A DNA stretch of 64,000 nucleotides from Paracentrotus lividus. Its lineage: Eukaryota; Echinodermata; Echinoidea; Camarodonta; Echinidae. The stretch lies in the NCBI GenBank assembly GCA_940671915.1, contig CALNVZ010000174.1, positions 74,738,345-74,802,344 on the forward strand. The letters are read 5' to 3'. The notes beneath the pieces were generated by a model. It searched no databases, was not told the origin of the DNA, and saw nothing but the letters and a program-made list of their open reading frames with translations. Within the stretch, counting starts at the first letter, position 1. Every line of letters begins with the position of its first letter. The translations under genes and the position numbers were made by a program. Positions 12,799 through 23,885 of this stretch are shown here, in pieces.

Positions 12799-13253
12799 GT
12801 AAGGATAAATCCACTCATTTTTAACATTTCATTATAAGGCAGTCTCCCTGTCCTATTCTCCAAAAAATCCACTTTCGCGTGTACATGGAGATTAGACTAA
12901 TTAAGTCGAGGTTTTCGCCTTCTACAGGAGCGGATGTGTTAGGCTTGGATACAGCAGACACTGCCAACCGTTCGTTTTTAGCGTATTTGTACGTTTTTAG
13001 TCTGATCGCCATACGTGTTTGTTATGTTTTGTTACGTTTTTTTTCCAAATTCGATCATGTAGTATGTATTATGCCGTCAGCTATCCTAACGAGTCACAGC
13101 CGCTTATCTCGGTTATGAGGGCGTCGCGATCCGTATATATATACGAAGTAACAATGGCCGTCGTGGCGCGTACATTTGTGTTCGGCCCTAGCGCGCGCAC
13201 AGACAACACGCACATGTTACGTTGTCCATAAGTCCATACACACATCACTAAGG

Positions 13254-14370
13254 CCGGGAGCCCAGAAGGTTTATTTAGTTGAGAAGAGACATAAGATATA
13301 TTATATGATGGTCTCATCAATGTCAGGACATAGCCAAGAGTCAATAAAATGGATTGTGGCCAGGCCAACATCCTGTAAACAGGAAGCCGTGAAGGGACCA
13401 AAAAGTGGGGCCTCAAAAAATGCATTAAATAGTTGAGAAGAAGACATGGAAGCAAAAATTGGTGGAATATCGTTCCTGAAGGGGGTACCTAATATAAAAT
13501 CGGGCTGCAGCAATTTTATCACTGTACGGGCCCCAGACAGTAGCCCCCAAAGGGCCCCCCAACGATTAAATGAGTTGAAAAGAGACATGATTTATTTTTT
13601 TGGTGGGTTACACACTGATAACCAAAACATCAGCAAATGACAAGCAATTTTATCATGTAACAAGGGCCCAAGACAGTAGCCCTAAAGGGCCCTAAACCCA
13701 TAACTAATTAAATGAGTTGAAAAGAGACATGGCTAATTCGTTTGCAATGGAAGTTTAGATACCAAGAGATACCAAACAGCAGGGTTAGGTACAAGGGCCA
13801 GACAGTAGCCTAAAGGCCCCTAAAGGGCCCCAAATCCCATATAGCCTAACACATTAATAGTTGAAAAGAGACATGCTAATTACTTTTGGCAATGGAGTAT
13901 TAGACACCAGAGATACCCAAAACAGCAATGGACAAGCAAATTTTATCCTGGTACAAGGGCCCAGAACAAGTAGCCCTAAAAGGGCACCAAAATCCATAAG
14001 CCTAACACATTAAAATGAGTTATAAGAGCATGCTAATATCCTTTGCAATGGAAGTATTAGACACCAGAGATAACCAAAACACAATGACACAATTTATCCT
14101 GTAAAGGGCCCAGACAGTAGCCCTAAAGGCCCCAAATCCATATAGGCCTAACACATAATGAGTTGAAAGAGACATGGCTAATTCCTTTTGCAATGGAAGT
14201 ATTAGACACCAGAGATACCAAAACAGCAATGACAGCAATGACAGCAATTTTATCCGTACAAGGGCCAGACAGTAGCCCTAAAATGTCCTCCCACGTGTTA
14301 TTTAGACGAGAGACATGGCCCAATTTCTTTGCCCTGGAAGTAAATTACACACAGGGATAATTAAAAACAC
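13254..14370 (+). repeat. Minisatellite arm of foldback element (second copy, left arm)
   Basis: It starts with GGCCGGGAGCCCAGAAGG and carries at least five units of the ~150-bp repeat, then a diverged end unit (TCCTCCCACGTGTTATTTAG). The whole arm, including the outer GGCCGGGAGCC and the diverged inner unit, is found inverted at 21480-22758. The first 600 bp overlap the duplicated unit X. Confidence 0.8.
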
Positions 14371-14860
14371 AGTGCCCGTGTTCACGAAGGTGTTCTAAAT
14401 AATCAAGTCATAGCTTAAATATGTGGTTTAACTATGGGTAGCCCAAGTGTATAACAATGCTTTCTATGGGGTCACACCCGCTAGTCATAGGACCGCTAGT
14501 CATAAATATCCGCTAATCATACGGACGCTAGTTATAGAATATTGATGGTTTTGAGGTTGTACAAGGAATATTGGACGACTTGCACAAATATTGGACGAGT
14601 CGAAGACGAGTCCAATATTTTGAAAGCGAGTTCAATAATATCTTGTATTGACCGAAAATAGGACATCTAATATTTTTATTATTTATCTTATACAGAGATT
14701 TTAAACAAATAGGGCCGCCACAATTTCTTTAATCACAATTTTTTTATTCATTTAGGATTCTCAACCCCCACCCACAATTTAGTTCTGGAATACAATTCTA
14801 TTTTGAAAAATTTAAAAAAACTAAAAAAAAAAATTTAAAAAAAAAAAAAAAAATTGCCCC
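14371..14860 (+). repeat. Inner arm sequence, GCTAGTCATA words and palindrome
   Basis: The sequence to about 14500 is found inverted at about 21360-21480. CGCTAGTCATA-type words follow (14488-14530). A palindrome with arms AATATTGGAC and GTCCAATATT lies at 14587-14619. The end is A-rich and non-coding. Confidence 0.6.
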
Positions 14861-15308
14861 CTAAAAGCCCCCACCAAAAAAAAATGTCCCAAATTTTATT
14901 CTTTCTTTCTTATCTTCTTTTCTTTTTTTTTTTTTTTTTTTTTTATCTGAAAAATGAGTCCCCCACAAAAAAGTGGCCCCCAAAAGACCCCCCCAAAAAA
15001 CAACAAAACAACAAAACAACAACAAAAAAATGCTAAAAACGTACAAATAAAATGCGCGCAATTATTTTGACGCGTAGCTAGCTCAAATGGCTTGAAGGAT
15101 TGTGACGTAACAAGGAATAAGATAAATAATTTGTAGTGTCGCCGCATTTTGGGGGATTCCCCTCTGCTGCCCAATATTTTCGATATTGGGCAGCGAGGCC
15201 ACAATTTGGCGAGTTCAAACAAACTTTGTAAGTAGGTAAGTTTATGAAGTGCCATAAACAAAATAACACTTGTATTTGGCCTCTAAAAAACCCCTCTGTA
15301 TGAATAAT
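14861..15308. other. Low-complexity T/A runs and a perfect hairpin
   Basis: Long T and A tracts (14920-14945, 14995-15030) generate long but meaningless open frames on both strands. A perfect hairpin GCTGCCCAATAT / ATATTGGGCAGC with a five-base loop lies at 15166-15194. Confidence 0.6.
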
Positions 15309-15690
15309 AAATCATTAATATGATAAGGGGCAACAGTCATTTATAAGGATCGGCTTGTCATTATAAACGATGAGAGTCGCTATTCATAATCAAAGAAGAG
15401 GTCGCTATTCATAATTAAAAGACTAGGCGTCACTAGATCATAACAAGTAAGAGGTTCGTTTATTCATAACAGTGAAAAAGGGCCACTATTCATAAGGGTA
15501 GCCAGTCAAATAGGAGAAAAAGGGTCCTATAGTCATATAGTATATGGGTCGCTAGTCATAAATAGGAGAAAAGCGTCGCTATAGTCAGAAAGTTCTAATG
15601 GGGTCGCTAGTCATAATAGGAGAGAGGATTCACTAGTCATGATAATGATTGGGTCGCCAGTCGTAATATGGGGGTCAGTCTCATGATGGT
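15309..15690 (+). repeat. Degenerate ~30-bp minisatellite (GGTCGCTAGTCATAATAGGAG)
   Basis: About a dozen imperfect units built on GTCGCTAGTCATAA plus a purine-rich spacer. The reverse complement (TATGACTAGCGACCC) forms arrays at 18722-18825 and 20540-20945. The arrays therefore face each other across 15.7-20.5 kb, adding to the inverted arms outside them. Confidence 0.75.
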
Positions 15691-15859
15691 AGTGGTAAAA
15701 ATAACAACATCCTCTCAAAAAGAATTTTTTTTTTTAAGGTGGATGTTTTGGTTCCAATGAAACCTTGTCATATATTATGCTGTTACATTATGCTGAGGAC
15801 ATCACTAGCGGACCGATGTGGGATCGGAAGTAAAGATGAATGGTTGAACATAAAGAGTG

Positions 15860-17083
15860 CCCGTCTTTTAAAACTTGAAGCAGAGAAGTGTGAGTAGATG
15901 CGTTTCGTGAGGTACGTATTGAAATACCGATTTAAATATAAATCTTACTTTCATAATTAAGTTCTCTTCCTTTTAACAATACTGTAGAAAGCTGCAATTA
16001 AAAAAGAACTGCATACGTAAGGTAGGGATGTATCGCCTAGCGTCCTGCCATCATTTATAAGGGCCAATGCTGTCCAACAACACAATATTTGCCTCCAGCA
16101 GGTCTGGTGTGGATTATTGCATTAGCATTTTTTTATTATAAGATAGTCGTCATGCGACCGAGCGAAATTTGTGTTGAAAAAGACCTTAATGATTGATCAA
16201 AAAAGGCTTACGTCATATTTCAGACTAAGCTGGGACATTTAGCTGAAATTTGTGATGGCGCTGCGTGCTTTGAAAATGCAAATAGGATCTGAAGATCAGA
16301 TACAAGCTTCTTCAATACAAACAATATTTATAGTTCAAGACATTATGTGATCCAGTTTCTTAAGCGCTGAATATGAGCAAACAGAATTCACGTATGGACT
16401 ATGGGCGCTTTAAATGCCTCTTATTCTTAATAACCAATCACTTTTGTCCCCCCACCCGATTTTTTTTCGCTTAAGAGTAAGTTGTCATGGGACTATACTC
16501 TAACATGGATATAAAGTACAGGTAATTTGGATTGTATTATTTACTTGAAATGTTGAATTTAAGGGCAGCTGGTCGTGTACTCAGCAATTATTTGGACGTG
16601 CCCGTGCACTCCACCGAACATAGCGCGCACGGCCATTTTTCCACACAGAGAGGAACAATTGATAAACACACTAAATGTCAGAGAGTATCACCAACAAATT
16701 ATATATTATACAGCACTTATGTTACCCTTAGAGATCTACTTGAGTAACATATCCAACCATTAACCAATGTTATGGTAGAAACCCATGTCTTTTTTTCTGT
16801 CGTGTCAACTCACGCACTGTTTAATCATAATTTACAGGACAATTGTTAAAATTCCAAATTCCAACTGTAATGACACATGACTCCACATTATACATAAATA
16901 TGGTAGTCATGATCCATTCATAACAAACAAGTGCAAAGATATGCGCTCTTCTATCAGTTCCAAATGTCGTGTCACTCACGTTGAATTATGACCAATTACT
17001 AATATCAAGAGTGCCCCCTTTTCACAAAAGAAATTGTTGGTGTGACCTTTTTTTTCATTTCATTTTCTGTACAATAAGAGCCA
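15860..17083. repeat. Unit Y, second copy, uninterrupted
   Basis: It aligns to 8600-9293 followed directly by 9319-9882. Indels are very frequent in the first half. No coding potential survives. Beyond 17083 the sequence reads cleanly and no longer matches the first copy. Confidence 0.7.
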
Positions 17084-17109
17084 TTTTAGAAAATGGGCGC
17101 TCTTAAGAT

Positions 17110-17360
17110 GATAAAAAAGTGGGTTGGTACCATTCCTAAAAACTGAAGTGCTATTTATGGTGCTCGTATACGTGACATGCACTTGAAGTGCTAATATCAG
17201 CACCTGAAGTGCTCTTTTAGCACTTACCAAAGTGCTAATTTTTCAACAAAAAATGTTCATTGGTCGGTATGGGATTCGAACCGGGTTCCCTAGACATGGA
17301 AGAGTACCGCTGAGGTTTACAATTTAGACCAACGGAGATCTCGCCACTATGCTCCCTGCT
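17110..17360 (-). mobile_element. Candidate tRNA-derived SINE
   Basis: On the minus strand, from about 17360, GGGAGCATAGTGGCGAGA is followed by GGTTCGAATCC (17272-17282), a near-perfect RNA polymerase III B box. The A box is plausible but less exact. Downstream come repeated AGCACTTCAGGTGCT-like words. A tRNA pseudogene is the alternative; the SINE body is an inference. Confidence 0.5.
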
Positions 17361-17494
17361 TATGATAGGCCTATGAATTGAAAGATAATAGATGGGAATC
17401 AGTTATTTTTATAATATGGTCAGTATGGTATTACATTATTTTCAAGAGCAAGTTTTCGTAAACAATTGTTTAGAACATATATATAATTATATTA

Positions 17495-18455
17495 TATATA
17501 TAGTTGATCATACTTCAAGTTTGCATAAATCATGGCGTCTCAAAACTTTACATACACTAGAGTCAAAACTGGTGGTGGTGCTGCCTGTATTTTTTATTTA
17601 TTATTTGTTTTTTGGGTTTTTTTTTTGCATGTTGTCCCTTGTTGAAAGCTGTCAACAAGCTTTCTATATACTTTCCCTGAGATTATTGTTTATTCTTCAA
17701 ACAAGATTGCAGCAATTCAATGTCCCATTCGCAGGTTTCCTTGGGCGAATTACCATTTTTTTAATCTGCCCATATGTTTTCTGCTGAGAATCTGAATCTA
17801 GACATGTAACAAGCCCCTCCTTAATCCCGTTTCTTTACCGATCTAAAAAACTAATTTCAGTAGGTATGTGGTAATCTTTAATATGGTTCCAATTTCAGCG
17901 TCCAACATTATAATATATACTCAACATCACTGTTATTTACATTCGATAGGGTTTATCAATGGGGTTTAAAATTCTTTGTTTATTGTGATGTTGGAGCATG
18001 TAGTATCATATCAAATGATGCCAGCCTACAAGCTGGAACCATATTAAAATGGATTTTTCAGTCACCACAAAAAACGCAAACATTCATTCAAATTAGTTTA
18101 TAAGAAGAGTGCGGTAAACAGAGAAAAGGAATTATGGAGGAAGTGAAACTGTCTAGAAACCATATCCATGCAATACCATATGCGGCAGACCTTTAAAAGA
18201 AATGGTATTGTGCAATTAAACCTTGAAATGGACTTAATTGTTGCAATCTTGCACTGGAGAATAGACATAATCTCAACAAAAAAAGAGGAATACAGAAAGC
18301 TGGAATTGACAGCATCCAACAAGTGAAATAATGAAAAGGAAAAAAAAAGCAAAAATACATGCAAGCAAACGCAATCCCCAAACTTTAATTGTATGTAATG
18401 TAGACTTTGGCCATTGAATTCCTCCACGCTGAAGTAAAGATCAAACATATAGGCC
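17495..18455. repeat. Long imperfect hairpin (~950 bp)
   Basis: The left part (17500-17780) pairs with the right part (18178-18440) at roughly 75-80% by eye. Examples are CATATGGGCAGA against CATATGCGGCAGA and TTGCAGCAATTCAATG against TTAATTGTTGCAATCTTG. The pairing continues inward: ATATGGTTCCA against TGGAACCATAT, CCAACAT against ATGTTGG, then CAACATCAC against GTGATGTTG near 17920 and 17985. An old foldback MITE is likely. The 131-codon frame at 17392-17787 has no recognisable domain. Confidence 0.65.
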
Positions 18456-18721
18456 TACATGCATGTGTTTTTGAATTATTCTTTTATGAAAACATACCTC
18501 TCGGGAAAACAAAGCACATCAAAATAAAATAATGCCATTTATTCTTAGGTCCTGTAGCCAGGAACTTTTTTGGCCTTCGCCATCAAAGAGGTCTCATTGA
18601 ATCACCATATAGGGTAAGGTTGGGGTCAATCTCGCCCCCTCTCATCAATTTTTACTTCGATTTTTTTCTTTTTCTTTTTGCATAGGGGGGGGGGCGCCCG
18701 TCGGCCCTCTCCTGCATACTT

Positions 18722-18825
18722 TTATGACTGGGAACCTTATTCTCCTATTACGATTGGCGACTCCATCTATTTTATGAGCTTAGCGACCCTTTCTTCTATC
18801 ATGCTGGCGACCCCATACTAGGTGA
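18722..18825 (-). repeat. Short array of TATGACTAGCGACCC-type units
   Basis: Four to five degraded units (ATTGGCGACTCC, CTTAGCGACCC, CTGGCGACCCC), inverted relative to 15309-15690. The array ends right beside the TIR element at 18835. Confidence 0.6.
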
Positions 18826-18834
18826 GACGGGGAG

Positions 18835-19683
18835 CACTGAAAAGTAAATTTTGTCAATTGACAAATATAAATTTGTCATTAATGTGCGTTTAAATTTAAC
18901 AATTAATAAATTTGTCATGCCAAAGATTTGTCATTATAGAATATTGTCAGCACCATAAAACATGACGAATTTTAATTTGTCATGAAAAAGTGGTTCTAAT
19001 TTTGACAAAACCTTTTTCAAAGTTGTCATTGCACATTTTTAATTCCCTCATTCTCATTTTTCAATTTGTTTTTTCATTCATCAATTTGATCTGGCATTTT
19101 TGACGTATAATTGTTCATACTATTAACGTCAGAAAACACACCTGTAAATAAACAAACATACAGATAGTTAATATTTTTGTCAGTTTAAATAGAAACCTCG
19201 AAATTCTGAGAAAAACAAATTTCAAAATACATCAAATCCAGTCAACACTTGCCAGCTCAAGCCTTGCCTCGCAGCTAAATCACGGCGACCGCGAGTGGAT
19301 TCGAAGACGCTGATTATGTGCGGGGTTTCCCAAACTGTCTTCAGGAGCTAAATTTGTCATGCATTTTGCGTCAACAAATTGATTTGTTTTTCAGCAAATA
19401 ATTTGTATTATAATTCGTTATGGCCGACTTAAAATCGTCATTTCTACATTGACTGCGAAGAGGATTTGTCAATTACGGTTGCGAAAGAGTCGTCACGCAA
19501 ATAAATCAGTCATGCGCAAGTTTGTTTTTGTCACACCAGTTGAAACTTTGTAAAGTGCTCGATCAATTTGTTATGTTATACTACCAATGAGTTTGTTCAT
19601 TTCACAGTTATACGCAAAACACAAATTATTTTACCCCGATTGACGAATTAATCTGGCCTTGTGACAAAGTTATCTTTTCAGTG
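18835..19683. mobile_element. 849-bp TIR element rich in TTTGTCAT words
   Basis: The left end CACTGAAAAGTAAATTTTGT is matched by TGACAAAGTTATCTTTTCAGTG in inverted orientation at the right end, about 20 of 22 positions. The interior repeats TTTGTCA / TGACAAA words more than fifteen times, including TTTTGTCAATTGACAAA at the left end. No open reading frame and no convincing target duplication. The CACTG ends resemble several DNA transposon superfamilies; I do not assign one. Confidence 0.7.
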
Positions 19684-20539
19684 TGGAGGTTACAAAATTC
19701 ACTTTTGGCCCAGATAATTCTAAATGAAAAGTACTCACACACTCCATTTTGGGTCTGTAGTTAGCCTATTATGTTGGCTAAAACCTGAGGCACATAAACT
19801 TGAAAAACATGTAACGCTAATTACTACGGCTTAATTACTGAAGACATTTTTTTGTAACAACCTACCCCGTATAAGGGTAGGTTGTTATACCATACGGGGT
19901 AAATTGTTACAATATGTAAACATACGGGGTAAGTTGACAATGTGCAAAATCTTTATAAAATACTTTTAGTTTCAACATTCCAGTTTCTTGGTATCGTTAA
20001 CAGTAGATCAGTACAGCTCTGAATAGACTAAAGTAATAATATAAATATCAAAATACTAACACCAGAAAATTGAAAAAAAACTTTACATGTGTAATGTAAT
20101 TGGGGTAGGTTGTTACATCGACATGGGGTAGGTTGTTGTAACAACCTACCCCATGGGTGATTTTACACATAAAATCAACTGTAGGCAAAGCCATTAGGCA
20201 GAATTACAGGGCATGGCTCAGGGAATATATTAGTGATATACATGTACTATATTTACAATACCAGACTATCATTCATGTGCCTTCAGTTGTAAGAACTATT
20301 ACAAATTTTAATTTTTTGTCAAAAATTCACTTGGACATGTTGGAGCTGTAAAAAAATGGTTTTTGTTGATTTACTTTTTAATAAAACAACGGAGAAACCT
20401 CCACGACCGACAGTTCATCACAGCTATGTGTATGCTGTATATAGATGCCAGTTAGCACGAACTCTCTTGTTCCAACTTAGCACACTGAGAACTGTAACAA
20501 CTGACCCGTGTAACTTCCATCCCGTCTCCCCTACTATTA
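19684..20539. repeat. Inverted copies of GGGGTAGGTTGTTA around 19855-20155
   Basis: TAACAACCTACCCC and GGGTAGGTTGTTA form a hairpin at 19857-19889. Related ACGGGGTAA words follow. At 20127-20154 lies the near-perfect palindrome GGGGTAGGTTGTT / AACAACCTACCCC. The rest is AT-rich; short open frames at 20157-20351 and 20356-20598 show no domain. Confidence 0.6.
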
Positions 20540-20945
20540 AGAATGGTGATCCTCATCTACTATTCTGGATGGTGACCCTCATCTACTATTATGACTAGCG
20601 ACCCTCTTCTCCTATTATGACTAGCGACCCCATATTCCATTATACTCTACATAGCGACCAGTTTCTCCTAATTTATGAATGGCGACCCCATTACTATATG
20701 ACAGCGACCCAATCTACTATTATCACTAGAGACCCCCTCTTCTAATACGACTGCGGACCCTTATGAATAGTGACCCTTTCCACTGTTTATGACTTGCGAC
20801 CCTCTTACTTGATTATGACTAGTGACCCTCATCTTTATCATGAAATAGCGACCTCTCTTTGATTATGAATAGCGACCTCATCGTTATCTATGACAAGCGA
20901 TCCTTATAATGACTGTTGCCCTTATCAATATTAATGACTAGCCGC
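20540..20945 (-). repeat. Array of ~30-bp units (TATGACTAGCGACCC), inverted copy
   Basis: About fourteen degenerate units such as CTCCTATTATGACTAGCGACC. They are the reverse complement of the units at 15309-15690, giving facing arrays about 4.9 kb apart. Confidence 0.75.
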
Positions 20946-20950
20946 CCTCA

Positions 20951-21299
20951 GCAGATCAGAGTTCAGTCTCAATCCAGGAATGGGAAAAGAGCTGGGAAGA
21001 GACGATTCGCCCACAGGCAGTTCACTTACTCCCCTTGGCATCAAAGCTCCTGCTGGCTCTAATCTACCTCGAGGGAGTGGGTAACACTCAACCGGCTACG
21101 AACAGGGGTTGGCAGATTCAATGCCAACATGCACCGAATGGAAGCTTCGCGATTCACCAGCATGCATCTGTGGTGCAGATGAGGCAGACGGCAGATCACA
21201 TTATTACAGCTGCCCTGACCCTCCAACCACCTGATGGGATGACTGACCTAACAAGCCCAAAATGATGCACAAATCAATTGGCTCACCCAACTTCGAGAA
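20951..21299 (+). pseudogene. 3' end of a decayed non-LTR retrotransposon (RT C-terminus)
   Basis: Across two frames the translation reads AWEKSWEETIRP, GIKAPAGSNLPREWV, NRLRTGVGRFNANMHRM, then RDSPACICGADE, TADHIIT and PPDGMTDL. This is the typical C-terminal region of a LINE ORF2 protein, with the Cys-x-Cys-Gly and His residues of its zinc-knuckle-like end. At least one frameshift near 21145 and another near 21190 break it. Only the 3' end is present, as expected for 5'-truncated insertion. It lies between the short tandem arrays and the right arm of the foldback structure. Confidence 0.75.
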
Positions 21300-21359
21300 A
21301 TAGCCTGACTTACAACACTACTTACTACTATAACTCATACGAAAGAAAAGCAGTCCGTA

Positions 21360-22758
21360 TGACTAGCGTCTTATGACTAGCGGGTGACCCATAGACACAT
21401 TGTTATACACTTGGCTACCCATAGTTAAACACATATTTAAGCTATGACTTGATTAATTTAGAACACCTTCGTGAACACGGGCCATTGGTGGTTTTTATTA
21501 TCCCTGTTGTGTAATACTTCCAGGGCAAAAGAAATTGACCATGTCTCTCGTCTAAATAACACGTGGGAGGGACATTTTAGGCTACTGTCTGGCCCTTGTA
21601 CAGGATTAAATTGCTGTCATTGCTGTCATTGCTGTTTTGGGTATCTCTGGTGTCTAATACTTCCATTGCAAAAGGATTAGCCATGTCTCTTTTCAACTCA
21701 TTTAATGTGTTAGGCCTATATGGGATTTGGGGCCCTTTAGGTACTGTCTGGGCCCTTGTACAGGATAAAAATTGCTGTCATTGCTGTTTTGGTTATCTCT
21801 GGTGTCTAATACTATTCCATTGCAAAAGGAATTAGCCATGTCTTTTTCAAACCCATTTAATGTGTTAGGCGTATATGGGATTTGGGGCCCTTTAGGGCTA
21901 CTGTCTGGGCCCCTTATACAGGATAAAATTGCTGTCATTGCTGTTTTGGTTATCTCTGGTGTCTAATATCTTCCATTGCAAAAGGAATTAGCCATGTCTC
22001 TTTTCAACTCATTTAATGTGTTAGGCCTATGGGATTTGGGGCCCTTTAGGGCTACTGTTCTGGGGGCCCTTCGTACAGGAATAAAAATGCTGTCATTGCT
22101 GTCTTGGTTTATCTCTGGTGTCTAATACTTCATTGCAAAAGGAATTAGCCATGTCTCTTTCAACTCATTTAATGTGGTTAGGCCTATGGGATTGGGGCCC
22201 TTAGGGCTACTGTCTGGGCCCTTGTACAGGCTAAAATTGCTGTCATTGCTGTTTTTGGGTATCTCTGGTGTCTAATACTCTTCCATTGCAAGGAATTAGC
22301 CTATGTCTCTTTTCAACTCTTTAATAGTTATGGATTAAGGGCCTTTAGGGGCTACTGTCTGCGGCCCTTGTACAGGATAAAATTGCTGTCATTGCTGTTT
22401 TGGGTATCTCTGGTGTCTAATACTTCCATTGCAAAAGGAATTAGCCATGTCTCTTTAACTATTAATCGTATGGGTGGCCTTGGGCTACTGTCTGGGGCCC
22501 CGTACAGGATAAAATTGCTGTCATTGCCGATTATATTAGGTACCCCTCAGGAACGATATCCACCAATTTTTGTCCACTGTCTCTCTCACTAATTTAAGCA
22601 TTTTTGAGGCCCCTTTTTGGTCCCTCACGGCTTCCTGTACAGGATGTGGCCTGCCAGCAATCCATTTTATTGACTCTTGGCTATGTCCTGATCATGATAG
22701 ACCATCAAACCTTATGTCTCTTCTCAACTAAATAAACCTCTGGCTCCCGGCCTACACG
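21360..22758 (-). repeat. Right arm of the foldback element (inverted ~150-bp units)
   Basis: The reverse complement of the arms at 4019-4680 and 13254-14500. Units contain CCATGTCTCTTTTCAACTCA, GGGGCCCTTTAGGGCTACTG and CAGGATAAAATTGCTGTCA. At least seven units are present, several with small indels. The arm ends GGCTCCCGGCC at 22758. The flanking TA on both sides could be a target duplication but is too short to prove anything. Confidence 0.82.
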
Positions 22759-23477
22759 TCGAATTCACGCAATGTGCATTGTGTGTACACAATAGCTCGC
22801 TGTGCATGTGTGCGGTGTTTTCTCGATCTCGCCTAATTTCTTCTAGACGAAGCTGTACTTTTGGATTTATTTGGCAGACTTTATATTCTTGATTGTTTTA
22901 CCTACACAATTTGTGATCATCATGGTATCCAAAATTGAGAACAAATACTGTGACCGGAATACACGACCAAATGGCCATGAATTACACGTTCGTTCCAAAG
23001 AGAATGTTTACAATGCCCGGCGATGTGAGAATTTGTTAACTTCACTTCTTCAGAATCACTCAGATTGAATATTTTGACATCTACTTTCTAAGTTAAGGTA
23101 GGGTCGGGAGATCATAAAGTTGCCTAATTTGTAGATCTGATAATCAAGCTGCACAATCCTGAAAAAAAAATTATGTGAAAATGTTTTGAATAATTTCTGC
23201 AAGTTAATTTACTTTGAAATTATGCCGCGTGCAGTTTATCCATTCGCAAGCGAAGAGCGAGCTGTCTTTGCGCGCGATCCCACTGGCGGCAATGAATTTG
23301 GTGTGTCGCTCAAATGCGGGCGATGAACTACCAACTCATTTGCGGGAAATTGGGATCGAGATTACCAATTCAAAAATTTAAAACCACATTCAGCCGATAA
23401 CATAGATTCAAACAATCAAACTAGAGATATGAATTCAATCTCTTTACCTGCATTTTGTCTATGTTTTGGAGCCTAGA
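22759..23477. other. No gene recognised
   Basis: An open frame of 65 codons at 22871-23068 begins MADFIFLIVLP but has no domain or splice support. The rest has moderately high CG content near 23220-23330 and nothing else. Confidence 0.4.
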
Positions 23478-23494
23478 TATCTAGGCCCCTTTCT

Positions 23495-23627
23495 CTAATT
23501 TTTTTTTTTTTTTTTTTTTCTTAATTTCGATTTTTTTTTTTTTTTTTTTTTTTTTAAATAAAAAATATAGCAATTATGATAATTTGATAACTAATGGACA
23601 TGNNNNNNNNNNNNNNNNNNNNNNNNN
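23495..23627. other. Poly-T tracts and 25-N assembly gap
   Basis: T runs of about 22 bases lie at 23498-23519 and 23532-23555. The 25-N gap is 23603-23627. Unlike the other gaps, its flanks are not duplicated in the window. Confidence 0.9.
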
Positions 23628-23885
23628 ATTTTGGAGTCTGATTTGTGCCTACAAGCACATATTTTAAAAAGGTGAATTATCAATTCTCAATCTAAAGTTA
23701 ACCGATCTGTGTAACGTAAGATCTAAGATCTAACGTTACATCTATTTTTTTTTTTTCAATCATTCTTTTATTTATTATTCTATTGTTCTCAAGAACTTGT
23801 TTTTCATGGTTACAGATTGAAATTCTGAAAGTTTTTTCACCGATCTCCCGACTACAGGCTCGCGATTGATGCTTTGAGACAATTA

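Larger units (their letters stand above)
9897..13900 (+). repeat. Unit X second copy, indel-rich, probable assembly duplicate
   Basis: Collinear with 664-4680. Differences are dominated by single-base insertions and deletions, including inside both Ig exons. It begins inside the MITE of the first copy (equivalent to 664), directly after unit Y, with no transposon end at the join. This is the pattern of an uncorrected long read placed beside the contig it overlaps. A real recent duplication of the locus cannot be excluded from sequence alone. Confidence 0.75.

Noticed and set aside
14861-15061. Overlapping open frames over long T and A runs on both strands
   Set aside because: They are produced by homopolymers and have no domain, splice or codon-use support.
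17260-17360. Functional tRNA gene
   Set aside because: The B box is good but the presumed acceptor stem does not pair and the A-box region is irregular; a SINE or tRNA pseudogene fits better.
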